Assembly: GCA_012728915.1 (NCBI GenBank)
Contig: JAAYEC010000035.1
Coordinates: 31,322 to 95,321, forward strand
Direction of reading: 5' to 3'
Origin: Deltaproteobacteria bacterium
GTDB taxonomy: Bacteria > Desulfobacterota > Syntrophia > Syntrophales > UBA2192
DNA length: 64,000 nucleotides
Shown here: positions 45,215-54,177 of the stretch, in pieces
Layout: the number at the start of each line of letters is the position of its first letter
Position numbering within the stretch: position 1 is the stretch's first letter
Program-made: the position numbers and the translations under genes
The notes under the pieces: model-generated
Seen by the model: the letters and a program-made list of their open reading frames with translations, nothing else
Databases searched by the model: none
Told to the model about the DNA's origin: nothing

Positions 45215-46036
45215 ATGGCTATCAGTGACATCTCTTTGACCTCCGGCATGCGGAGCAACCTCGTCAGCCTCCAGGGCACCGTCGAACTCCTCAACCGCAC
45301 CCAGGAACGCCTCGCCACCGGCAAGCGCGTGAACAGCCCTCTGGACAACGCGACCAACTACTTCGTCGCCAAGTCCCACATGGACCGCGCCACCGACCTG
45401 AGCGTCCGCAAGGACGGCATGGGCGAGGCTATCCAGACGGTCAAGGCGGCCAACGCGGGAATCACGGCCATCACCGACCTGATCGCGAGCGCCAAGGGTA
45501 TCGCCCAGTCGGCCCTGTCGGCGGCGGCAGCAGAACGTTCCGTCCTGGCGGCCCAGTATGACCAGATCCGCGGCCAGATCGGCCAGATTGCCGAAGACGC
45601 AGGTTACAAGGGCACGAACCTCCTTGGCGGTAATAACCTCACGGTCCAGTTCAACGAGGACGGCAGCAACTTGCTCACCATTTCGGGCTTCGACGCCTCG
45701 ACGGCGAGTCTCGGCATCGATGCCGCCGTCGGCAACTGGTCAGACGTCAGCAACATCAGCGGCACGAACGGAGCCATTGCGGATCTCGACGGGGCACTGA
45801 ACACGCTGCGGGCGCAGGCCAAGAACCTGTCGTCGAACCTCAACATCATCACCACGAGAAGTACCTTCACGCAGTCGATGATCAACGTTCTCACGGAGGG
45901 CGCAACCAACCTCACGGCGGCTGACACGAACGAGGAGGGAGCCAACATGCTCATGCTCCAGGTCCGACAGTCCCTGGGCACGACGGCCCTCAGCCTCTCG
46001 GCCCAGGCGGCACAGTCGGTCCTGAGGTTGTTTTAG
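45215..46036 (+). CDS. Flagellin, short type (273 aa)
   Basis: The filament subunit. It has flagellin N- and C-terminal helices (LNRTQERLATGKRVNSPLDN, and the end ALSLSAQAAQSVLRLF) with only a small central region. Such ~270-residue flagellins lack large outer domains and resemble those of Alphaproteobacteria. The D1 region has KSHMDRATDLSVRKDGM. The serine and threonine residues in the centre are possible modification sites. It is expressed from a sigma-28 promoter with a long structured leader. Confidence 0.95.
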   Translation: MAISDISLTSGMRSNLVSLQGTVELLNRTQERLATGKRVNSPLDNATNYFVAKSHMDRATDLSVRKDGMGEAIQTVKAANAGITAITDLIASAKGIAQSALSAAAAERSVLAAQYDQIRGQIGQIAEDAGYKGTNLLGGNNLTVQFNEDGSNLLTISGFDASTASLGIDAAVGNWSDVSNISGTNGAIADLDGALNTLRAQAKNLSSNLNIITTRSTFTQSMINVLTEGATNLTAADTNEEGANMLMLQVRQSLGTTALSLSAQAAQSVLRLF

Positions 46037-46113
46037 CAGCGGGGACCTGAGCGGGAGCGCCTATCTCCCCTCGGCACAGGCCCCCATGCAGGACTCAACT
46101 CTCGCATAGGCGC

Positions 46114-46148
46114 GGCATGGGGAGGGGCCTTGCGCCCCTCCCCATGCC
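46114..46148. repeat. Perfect 15-bp hairpin between flagellin and flagellin-like gene
   Basis: GGCATGGGGAGGGGC, loop CTTGC, GCCCCTCCCCATGCC. The stem is perfect but no T-run follows, and a GCAGGAGG ribosome site begins just after it. It could protect the flagellin mRNA 3' end while limiting expression of the next gene. Confidence 0.75.
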
Positions 46149-46169
46149 TGCCGTGCAGGAGGAAACGCT

Positions 46170-47042
46170 ATGGACGGAATACGAACAGCAATCGACCGGG
46201 CACTGATCGGAGCCGAGCAGGCAAAATCGTCGATGGATGCGGCGACGAAACGGATCGCAACAGGCAAGAAGATCAACTCCCCCTCCGACGACCCGGTTCG
46301 CTGGGCATCCACACGGCAGAGCCGCTCGGTCGACAGGATCCTTCGGACTGTCAACTCCAGCCTCGAATCCGTGGCGATCGGTATCCGCGGTGCCGACCAG
46401 GCGATGGCGGCCATCGAGGGGCACCTCGACCAGATGATCGAGATCGTCAAGCTCTTCCCCCCCTATCCGGAGGGAGACAACGCCGAGGAGCGGATCCGGA
46501 TGCTCCGCAGCTTCAACGGGATCCGGCAACTCATCGATCAGTTGACGATCCCGCCGACGGACGACCTGGGGCAGGCGATCATGGCCGACCCGGCCTCGAA
46601 CGACATCCCGGATTCATGGCCGGTCGTCGTCAACGAACAGGGGGACGTCAGGACGATCCGGCGGCAGGAGGTCCACACGGGGCCGACGGGGCTAAACATC
46701 CCCGGGCTCACCGAGGCGGACCTCACCGAGAACGGGCAGGCCGGAGGGGCCCTGAGCCGGCAGCGGCTCGACGACATCACGGCCAATCTCGAAAACGCGA
46801 AGGCCGTGCTGCGGCAGCGCAGGGACTCCCTGGGCAGCGACGCGGCCGCCATCGCCCGAGCAAGGACGTCCAACGCCGGGGCCGCCGCGTTCCACACGTC
46901 TTTCGCCGAGAGCAGGGAGGCCGCTGACATCAACGAGACGGCGGCGCAGGTAACCAGCATTCAACTCAAGCAGTCCCTGGCCCTCGAGTCGCTGGGAAGC
47001 ATCACCTCCCTGCGCTCGGAACTTGTGGCGCTGCTGAAGTGA
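46170..47042 (+). CDS. Flagellin-like protein, possibly regulatory (290 aa)
   Basis: It has the flagellin-type N-terminal helix (ATKRIATGKKINSPSDDPV, then QSRSVDRILRTVNSSL). It also has a C-terminal flagellin helix (AQVTSIQLKQSLALESLGS). The middle (about 105-190) is unlike flagellin and contains an IPPTDDLGQAI stretch. It is more divergent than the flagellin upstream and resembles FlgL-type proteins in its opening. By position before flbT and flaF it could be a minor or regulatory flagellin. Confidence 0.8.
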   Translation: MDGIRTAIDRALIGAEQAKSSMDAATKRIATGKKINSPSDDPVRWASTRQSRSVDRILRTVNSSLESVAIGIRGADQAMAAIEGHLDQMIEIVKLFPPYPEGDNAEERIRMLRSFNGIRQLIDQLTIPPTDDLGQAIMADPASNDIPDSWPVVVNEQGDVRTIRRQEVHTGPTGLNIPGLTEADLTENGQAGGALSRQRLDDITANLENAKAVLRQRRDSLGSDAAAIARARTSNAGAAAFHTSFAESREAADINETAAQVTSIQLKQSLALESLGSITSLRSELVALLK

Positions 47043-47046
47043 TCCC

Positions 47047-47463
47047 ATGGCCCTGAGAATCGAACTGAAACCGCGGGAGCGGTTCATCCTGGGGGGAGCC
47101 GTCATCCGCAACGGCGACGCGCGATCGGAATGGATCCTCGAGAACAACGTGCCGATCCTCCGGGGGAAGAATATCCTGAGTCTCGAGGAGGCGGACACGC
47201 CCTGCAAGCGGGTCTACTTCCTGATCCAGCTCATGTACGTGGAAGGCGGGAACCTCGAAGAGCACCAGGACGCGTACTGGGGCCTCGTCCGGGACATCGT
47301 CCGGGCGGCGCCCAGCCTGCTGGGCCTCATGGACGCCATCAGTGACCGAATCGTAGGGGGACGTTTCTACGAGGCCCTCAAGCTGACCCGGAAACTCATC
47401 GACGAAGAAGAGAGGTTGATTCAGCATGCAGACACAGCTTCAGGCTTACCAGAACACCCATAA
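47047..47463 (+). CDS. flbT: Flagellin expression repressor FlbT (138 aa)
   Basis: FlbT in Caulobacter binds the flagellin mRNA leader and limits its translation or stability. Here the family pattern is clear: LKPRERFILGGAVIRNGD near the start, then CKRVYFLIQLMYVEGGN and FYEALKLTRKLIDEEERL. The length matches the family (about 130-150). Its 3' end overlaps flaF by 38 bases. The likely target is the structured leader at 45066-45214. Confidence 0.92.
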   Translation: MALRIELKPRERFILGGAVIRNGDARSEWILENNVPILRGKNILSLEEADTPCKRVYFLIQLMYVEGGNLEEHQDAYWGLVRDIVRAAPSLLGLMDAISDRIVGGRFYEALKLTRKLIDEEERLIQHADTASGLPEHP

Positions 47464-47815
47464 GATGGTCATGTCGGACCGCGAGGCGGAAGCGGCGGTC
47501 CTCACGAAGGCGGCCCTGAAGCTGCGTGACTGCCAGGAGAACTGGAGCCGCGGGGGCAGCAACGGAATGCTCGACGAGGCGCTGCGGTTCAACCAGCTCG
47601 TCTGGAGCATCTTCCAGTGTGAGATCACCCGGCGGGACCATCCTATGCCCGTGGACCTGCGACAGAAGGTCCTGACCCTGAGCCGGTTCATCGACCGGCG
47701 CATCTTCGAGGTCATGGCCTACCCGAACCCGGGCAAGCTCGACGCCATCATCAACATCAACCTCAATCTGGCCGCCGGCCTGCGGGGCTCACCTGAAGGG
47801 ACTGTGGAGGATTGA
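47426..47815 (+). CDS. flaF: Flagellin regulator and chaperone FlaF (129 aa)
   Basis: A helical protein that works with FlbT and promotes flagellin secretion in Alphaproteobacteria. Family features include the N-terminal YQNTHKMVMSDREAEAAVL and LDEALRFNQLVWSIFQCEI, then LRQKVLTLSRFIDRRIFEV. It completes the flagellin, flagellin-like, flbT, flaF unit, which is closed by a perfect terminator hairpin. No fliS is present, so FlaF may be the flagellin chaperone here. Confidence 0.92.
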   Translation: MQTQLQAYQNTHKMVMSDREAEAAVLTKAALKLRDCQENWSRGGSNGMLDEALRFNQLVWSIFQCEITRRDHPMPVDLRQKVLTLSRFIDRRIFEVMAYPNPGKLDAIININLNLAAGLRGSPEGTVED

Positions 47816-47840
47816 CAGCAGCGCGGCAGGGCGCAATGAA

Positions 47841-47876
47841 GAGGGGCGGTCCGATGAATCCATCGGACCGCCCCTC
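47841..47876. terminator. Perfect 16-bp hairpin between flaF and the giant operon
   Basis: GAGGGGCGGTCCGATG, loop AATC, CATCGGACCGCCCCTC. It sits between convergent transcripts, so it probably terminates both, although only short T-runs follow. Confidence 0.8.
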
Positions 47877-47937
47877 CTGGTTTGCCGCGATCTGTCTGTA
47901 ACCGACTTGCCGCGCCGGCCTTCCGCCCTGGATCACA

Positions 47938-50900
47938 TCACGGCCGAAGCCTGTCCCCTCGCGCGTCGGGGGACGATGGCGCTTGAAGCGGCGGGATATC
48001 GGGCCCCACGGCAGACATGATCTGGCTGACTTCTTCCGGAGAGCCGTCGAGGCCGCGGAATCTGAGTTCGTCTGCCCACAACCTGCTGGCTGCTGCCAGG
48101 AGGATTTCGGCATCCTGGCAGCGGCCGACTTCTCGCAGCCGAGCGGCGTAAACCTGGAAAAAGGCGGCCGGGTTCAGCGCCTGCTCCGACAGCGCACGGA
48201 TCCGCTCGTCGGCCTTCGCGGTCTGACCCGCTGTCAGGTAGGCGGCGCAGAGAAGAGCCGCCGCAGGCGGGTAGTCGCCCGCTGTCGAAAGGAGGTTCTC
48301 GAGCCTCTCCGCCGACTTTTCCGGGCACCCTTCGTAAAATTCGGCCATTGCCAGGTTCAGCGCCGCCTCCTTCAGCCCCGGGTCGATCGACAGGGCCTTG
48401 CCGGAGGCATCGATCGCTTTGCCGTACTGCCCCGTCTCGAGGTAGGCATGGCCCAGGTTCAAGAAAGCCAGCGGCAAGTCGTCCTTCACGTCGAGCGCAA
48501 GATAGCGCTGCCACAGTGCAATGGACTCCGCGAATCGACGAAGCCTGCCTGCCTGGACGGCCAGCTCATAGACCGCCCGGGCATTCCCGGCACTCTCCAC
48601 GATTTTCTTCTGTCCCAGCCGGTAGTAGAATTCTCCCTTGCTCCTGCCGGTCAAGGGGCCGTAGTGATGAATCGGGACTTCGCAGTCGGCCCAGCGCAGG
48701 CCTTGACGTTCCATCGCCTGCTCGATCATCTCGTGGACGGCTCCCTCGTAGCGGACCCGGGGGTCGTTTCGGAAGAGGCGGACCTTGCCGCTCGGGAACC
48801 ATCCGGATCCCGCCTCTTCGGCGGCATATCGGCCGTCGTTGCGCGTCCATCCCTCGACATTCATCTCGGTCGTGTAGTTTCTCGTCTGGAAGAAAAACCC
48901 GGCAATGTCTTCGCCCGCCGTTTCGGTGAGCCGGACCAGTCGCTCCGCGTCCACCGGGGCAAGAGCCTCGTCGGCATCGAGGATGAAGATCCAGTCCCCC
49001 GTCGCCCTGGACAGGGAGACGTTCCTTGCTGCTGCGAAGTCGTCGCACCAGGGAAAGTCGTAGACTTTTGCGCCCAGTTCAAGGGCGATCTCGCGGGTCC
49101 GGTCCTTCGAGCCCGTGTCCACGACGATCATCTCCGAGACGACGGAAGCCACGCTCGAGAGGGCCCGGCCGATCGAATCCTCCTCGTCGCGGGCGATCAT
49201 GCAGAGGGACAGGGAAGGGCGATCGGGTGGCACGGTTTGCCGCACGCCCATGATGAGCGAGTCCTGGGAAGACTTGCCCGCCGCTTCGAGCAGGGTCCCT
49301 GCCTCGACGGGACGCCCGGCCTGCCTGAGCCTTTCGGCATAGGCGCGGAGGAACGAGGAGTCCCCGAACCCCCTCTCCCGGAGATTGTCCAGATGCCGGG
49401 CTGCCTTCTCCCGATGACCGCGGACCAGGCAGGCAGCGGCCAGCAGGGCGGTGGCGGGGGGGTAGTGCTCAACTCGCTCCAGAAGCCTCTCCAGGATCGT
49501 GATCGTCTTTCCCATGTCGCCGGCGTAGAATTCCCCCATGGCGCAGTTGAGACAGGCTTCCTTCATGGCCGGGTCTAGCGACATGGCTTTCCGTCCGGCA
49601 TCGAGGGCCTCCCAGAATCTGCCAGCCTCGAGATGCAGATGGGCCAGGTTCATGTGTGCCTGCGCGCTGTCCGGTGTGAGAGCGACAACCTGGGTCCAGA
49701 GGGCAAACGCCTCTTCTTGGTTCCCCAGCTCCATGGCCTGGATGGCCAGTTCGCGCACACTCTTGACGTCGGCCCCGTTATCTTCGAGTTTTTTCTTGCC
49801 CAGGGCGTAGTAAGTCTTGCCTTTTTCGATGGTTTTCCCCGTGTCGAGCTTTCCGTAGTGATGGACGGGGGCGGCGATCGTCTCGGGCTCCAGCCCGAGT
49901 TTTCTCAGCGAGGGCTCTACGATTTCGTGGACCCGATTATCGAAACGGATTCGCTTGTCCCGGCTGAAGAGCCTCACCTTGTCGCTCGGAAACCATCCGC
50001 TGCCGGCCTCTTCGGCATACTGCCCGTCGTTGGCCTGCCATCCCTTCTGCTGGGGGACGTTCAGGTAGTTTCGAGTCGTCATCATGAAGGCACCGGGCTT
50101 CTTCGGTGCCTTGGCCGTGCATTTTCTCAAAACCGGGTAATCACGGGGCGAGATTACCTCGTCCGCGTCGAGAACGAGGATCCAGTCGCCCGTCGCCTTC
50201 GCAAGCGAGACGTTTCTCGCCTCGGCGAAGTCCTCGGTCCACGCGAAATCGTAAACCTTCGCCCCGAGGGCCTGGCAGAGCGCCTTCGTCCGGTCGGTGG
50301 AGCCCGTGTCGACAACGATGATCTCGTCCACGACGGGCTTGGCGCTCGTCAGGCAGCGCGCGACATTGCTCTCCTCGTTTTTCACGATCATACACAGTGA
50401 CACCCGTGCCCTTTTCTTCGAGACCCCCTTCATCCCGCTGTATGGCCCGATCCTGTCTCTAATTTGCAACGCCGACGCGAGAAACCCGTCGTCGATCTCG
50501 AAGAGAGGCATGGCCTGCTCGATCTCGGCCATGGACTCGTCGTACCTCTCCTGGGCGACGAGCAGGTCGATGAGAAGGAACCGGATGTGCCGGCAGACCG
50601 GGTGGAGGGACTTCGCCTCGCGGAAGACGGCCGACGCGCTTTCCTGCCGCCCGAGGGAAACCGCCGCCGAGTGATAGCGCTCGGCGAGGTCGGACAGGTG
50701 GGGCGAAAGGATGAATCCCTTCTCCAGGAGATCGAACGCCTCCGCCGTGCGGCCAGCCGCCCATGCGAGCACCCCCAGGTTCGTCAGCGGCTCTCCCCAG
50801 GAGGGGTCTGCCTGCGCCGCCCTCTCGAAAAATGCCTTTGCCTCCTCGGTTGCACCCTTCCCGAACATGAGGATTCCTTTGAGGTTGAACGCGGGGGCGT

Positions 50901-53900
50901 AAGATGCGTTGGCGGCGATGGCGCGATCGGCAAGAGAATCAGCAACATCCGGCTCCTTCGCCGCTTCCCTGCAGAGTCCCTCGAGCACGAACCGTTCGGC
51001 CCCGGCTGTGCCTTCCGGTGCCTGCTTCAGCGCCTCGAGGGCCTCCTCGAAGCGCCCGGCCTGGAGCAGGTACTCCGCGAGCTCATGATAGGGCCGGTAG
51101 TCTACCGGACGAAATCGGATCGCCTCGAGACAGAGATCCACGGCGGCTTTTACGTCACCCCGAAGGAAGCGCTCGCGCGCCTGCTCCCGGGCAGCGAGGC
51201 AGCGGATCTTCCTGCCTTCCTCGGCTTTCTGCTCGAGGGTGCGCCATTTGTCCGCGTAGATTCTGCGGTTTCCCGACATCGACGAGCCGTAATCGATGCG
51301 GTTCCCGATGAAGCTTCGGCTCCCGAAGTGGTGAATAAACACGTCGCCTGCAATGACGTTGCGGTATCCGGCAAGGGCCGCTCGCGCGCAGAAGTCGTCA
51401 TCTTCGAAGTTTCCAGTGCCGAAACTCTCGTCTAGCGGGCCGATCTCATCGATCAGGCGCTTGTGGAACAGCATGCAAAAACCCACCACCCGCCGCGTCT
51501 CAATGCGCCGATGACGGTTTTTTCCCCGGAAGGCGATCGCATAGTCTGCCAGTTCGTCGAGGGACTTGTAGCCGACCTCCCCGACCTGTTGGATGCCGCT
51601 GATATGGTTTGTCATGGGCCCCACGATGCCCGCGTCGTCGACGTTTTTCAGGCATTCCATCATTCCGGCGAGCCACCCCGCGGTCACGAGGGTATCGTTG
51701 TTGAGAAGGAGAATATGCCCGCCCGAGGCGGCCTCGATTCCCTGGTTGCAGCCCTTCGCGAAACCAAGGTTTTTCTTGTTTTCGATCAGCCTGTATCGGG
51801 AATTCTCACGGACGAGTTTGCGGAGCCACTTAACCGTCCCGTCGGTCGAGCCGTTGTCCACGAAGACGATCTCGTGAGCCTCCGGTGTGTGCTGCCGGAT
51901 GCTCTCGACGCATCGCTTCGTGTACTCCAGTTCGTTGAAGGTGAGGATCACGATGGAGATCGTCTCATTCTTGCGGTCGATTTCCTGTAGAGCGGCGGTC
52001 AGGCGTTGCCGGATGGCCTCGGGGGACCACTGCGTTTCTACCGTGCGCTTCCCGTTTGCCGAAAGCCGGTTCCACAACTCGGCATCGTTGTAAAGTCGGA
52101 TCACCTTCATTGCGAATTCACGGGGGTCGTCGGCAATAAGGGCGTCATGGCCGTCGACAAGCCCCATGCCCTCTGCACCGATGGATGTCGTGATCACCGG
52201 CAAGCCCCATGACAGGGCTTCGCCGACCTTTCCCTTCATGCCGGCGCCGTAGCGTAGAGGACTCAGGGAAATTCGCGCGGTTTTCAAGTACGGGGCGAGA
52301 TTCTCTACATAGCCGGTCACGACGACCCGATCCGACGCCCGTTTCTTCACCGCTTCAGGCGGGTTGTTGCCGACGATGTGGGTCTTGACATCCGGCAATT
52401 CCGCCTGCAGCAGGGGGAGAATCTCGTCACAGAGGAATTCAACGGAGTCGATATTGGGCCGATGGTTGAAGTTGCCGACAAAGAGCAGATCTGTGGTTTC
52501 CCCGAATGTCTTCGTGTCCTCGATCTTCTCGTGAATGTTAGGGATGATGTCGATCGGGACTTCCGGCACGAGGGGCTGTATGGCACTGCGATCATCGGTT
52601 GTGACGACCCACACCCGATCGGCCTTTCCGTAGACGGAGATCTCCCGCTTCTTGTTTTCAAGGACTTGGGCCTTCAGACGATCGTCTTGCTTCAACTCGG
52701 CTTCCCGAGCCTCCCGCAGGAAGTGAATATCTACGCTGTCGACGATGACGGCCGTGCCGGGGGAATGTTCGCGAATCAGCGTCATATAATACTCTGCCAG
52801 GTGCCAGAAGCACAAAATCGCCGCTTTGTACGAGCGCTTGCGGAGAATGTCCTCGAGGTCCACGAAGGGGGCGATGATCAGGGCGCCTGCATGCTCCTTG
52901 GCTGCGGGGTCGCCTGCGTAGGTCTCGATCCCGAGATCCCGGAGGATCGGCCCGTAGCGCTCCGCGTGATCGGAGTCCCTGGAGATGAACGTCACGTGGT
53001 AACCCAGTTGCACGAGGGCCTTGAGGATGTGGAAAAGCCGCAGGGACCCGGAGGCGCGGTCGAACATAGGAAGCAGGGGGTCGCAGACGAGGATGTTCTC
53101 CTTCTGCCTCAGCGGAGGCAGGCCGCGACCCTTCTCCAGGACATGGCGGAGGTCCGCCTCGGAAACTCTCGCCTGCGGCAAAGCAGACAAAGACGGATCT
53201 TCCGTTGACCGGTCGGCACGCGATTCCTCGACAACTCCCTTGAGCTTGAAGGCGTTGAACGTCCACCCGTAAAGACTATGCAGTTCGTTCATCAGGGGCT
53301 GCGACGCTTTCCCGCTGGACGAGGCGAGAAGAGCCTCGATCTCGGCCACGCGCGCCGTCTTGTCGTGCAGCCGTTTCTCGATGAATCGCCATTTCTCCTC
53401 GGCCTTGGAAATCATGCAGTAGTCCCGGATGACGGGGTCGGGGTGGGCCTTGTAAAACCAGTGCTGGGACCGTCCCTGCTTCTCACAGCGACGGCAGAAT
53501 TCGGTATAGGTGATCGGGCGGACCATGTAACTGACGGCCCTGCGGTTGAAGAACACCTTGAACCCGAATTTCGAGAGGCGCCAACCCAGCTCGATATCCT
53601 CCGAGCCGAAGCGAAACTGCTGCCGGAACACCCCGTGCCGAACGAGGAGGGAGCGCTTGCAGGATGAGCGCCCGCCCCAGAAGTAGGTAAAGTCGAGTTC
53701 CTGGCCGTCCCGGAGTAATTTGTAAGCGAACAGGAACTGGCCCACGTCCATGACGTAATGCATGACAGGGGTGACCTCAAGCGAGGCATCCCAGGTCGTG
53801 TAGCCCAGCACGGCGGCGTACTCCTCGGGGTGCTCCCGGTGTGATCGCAGGTGTTCCTTCAGCAGGTTCCGGTCGGCCACGTCGTCGTCGTCGAAGAAGA

Positions 53901-54177
53901 AGAGAATGGGGGCCTGTGCCGTGAAGACGCCGAGGTTTTTCGCCGTCGAGATTCCCGCGTTGGCCTGTGAGAAGTATCGCAGCCTCAGAGACTTCTCCAA
54001 CTCGCGGCATACCTGCCGTGTGTGATCCGACGACCCGTCGTCGATGACGATGACCTCGAAGTCCTGTTTCGGGAGACTCTGCCGGGTCAGGCTCCTGAGC
54101 GAAAGGCGGAGCAACTCGGCCCGGTTGAAGGTCGGTATGATGACACTGATGAGGGGCGGTCTGCCTTTCTTGCTCAT
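47938..54177 (-). CDS. Giant multi-glycosyltransferase with TPRs (2079 aa)
   Basis: Domains in order: a GT-A (GT2) domain, residues about 9-270 with DDDD near 96-99. A GT-B domain, about 355-735, contains FVGNFNHRPN and the GMKGKVGEALSWGLPV donor-site motif. A second GT2 domain, about 739-960, has NND at 826-828. TPRs span about 985-1240. Two tandem copies of a SunS-like GT2 domain plus TPR block follow (1258-1640 and 1654-2040), each with LCMI-type starts and an LDADE metal motif. There is no signal peptide or membrane helix, so it is probably cytosolic. Its start overlaps the upstream stop (ATGA), so it is coupled to the other giant gene. Flagellin or surface glycosylation is inferred from TPR-GT architecture and proximity to the flagellin. 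Confidence 0.85.
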   Translation of the reverse strand: MSKKGRPPLISVIIPTFNRAELLRLSLRSLTRQSLPKQDFEVIVIDDGSSDHTRQVCRELEKSLRLRYFSQANAGISTAKNLGVFTAQAPILFFFDDDDVADRNLLKEHLRSHREHPEEYAAVLGYTTWDASLEVTPVMHYVMDVGQFLFAYKLLRDGQELDFTYFWGGRSSCKRSLLVRHGVFRQQFRFGSEDIELGWRLSKFGFKVFFNRRAVSYMVRPITYTEFCRRCEKQGRSQHWFYKAHPDPVIRDYCMISKAEEKWRFIEKRLHDKTARVAEIEALLASSSGKASQPLMNELHSLYGWTFNAFKLKGVVEESRADRSTEDPSLSALPQARVSEADLRHVLEKGRGLPPLRQKENILVCDPLLPMFDRASGSLRLFHILKALVQLGYHVTFISRDSDHAERYGPILRDLGIETYAGDPAAKEHAGALIIAPFVDLEDILRKRSYKAAILCFWHLAEYYMTLIREHSPGTAVIVDSVDIHFLREAREAELKQDDRLKAQVLENKKREISVYGKADRVWVVTTDDRSAIQPLVPEVPIDIIPNIHEKIEDTKTFGETTDLLFVGNFNHRPNIDSVEFLCDEILPLLQAELPDVKTHIVGNNPPEAVKKRASDRVVVTGYVENLAPYLKTARISLSPLRYGAGMKGKVGEALSWGLPVITTSIGAEGMGLVDGHDALIADDPREFAMKVIRLYNDAELWNRLSANGKRTVETQWSPEAIRQRLTAALQEIDRKNETISIVILTFNELEYTKRCVESIRQHTPEAHEIVFVDNGSTDGTVKWLRKLVRENSRYRLIENKKNLGFAKGCNQGIEAASGGHILLLNNDTLVTAGWLAGMMECLKNVDDAGIVGPMTNHISGIQQVGEVGYKSLDELADYAIAFRGKNRHRRIETRRVVGFCMLFHKRLIDEIGPLDESFGTGNFEDDDFCARAALAGYRNVIAGDVFIHHFGSRSFIGNRIDYGSSMSGNRRIYADKWRTLEQKAEEGRKIRCLAAREQARERFLRGDVKAAVDLCLEAIRFRPVDYRPYHELAEYLLQAGRFEEALEALKQAPEGTAGAERFVLEGLCREAAKEPDVADSLADRAIAANASYAPAFNLKGILMFGKGATEEAKAFFERAAQADPSWGEPLTNLGVLAWAAGRTAEAFDLLEKGFILSPHLSDLAERYHSAAVSLGRQESASAVFREAKSLHPVCRHIRFLLIDLLVAQERYDESMAEIEQAMPLFEIDDGFLASALQIRDRIGPYSGMKGVSKKRARVSLCMIVKNEESNVARCLTSAKPVVDEIIVVDTGSTDRTKALCQALGAKVYDFAWTEDFAEARNVSLAKATGDWILVLDADEVISPRDYPVLRKCTAKAPKKPGAFMMTTRNYLNVPQQKGWQANDGQYAEEAGSGWFPSDKVRLFSRDKRIRFDNRVHEIVEPSLRKLGLEPETIAAPVHHYGKLDTGKTIEKGKTYYALGKKKLEDNGADVKSVRELAIQAMELGNQEEAFALWTQVVALTPDSAQAHMNLAHLHLEAGRFWEALDAGRKAMSLDPAMKEACLNCAMGEFYAGDMGKTITILERLLERVEHYPPATALLAAACLVRGHREKAARHLDNLRERGFGDSSFLRAYAERLRQAGRPVEAGTLLEAAGKSSQDSLIMGVRQTVPPDRPSLSLCMIARDEEDSIGRALSSVASVVSEMIVVDTGSKDRTREIALELGAKVYDFPWCDDFAAARNVSLSRATGDWIFILDADEALAPVDAERLVRLTETAGEDIAGFFFQTRNYTTEMNVEGWTRNDGRYAAEEAGSGWFPSGKVRLFRNDPRVRYEGAVHEMIEQAMERQGLRWADCEVPIHHYGPLTGRSKGEFYYRLGQKKIVESAGNARAVYELAVQAGRLRRFAESIALWQRYLALDVKDDLPLAFLNLGHAYLETGQYGKAIDASGKALSIDPGLKEAALNLAMAEFYEGCPEKSAERLENLLSTAGDYPPAAALLCAAYLTAGQTAKADERIRALSEQALNPAAFFQVYAARLREVGRCQDAEILLAAASRLWADELRFRGLDGSPEEVSQIMSAVGPDIPPLQAPSSPDARGDRLRP

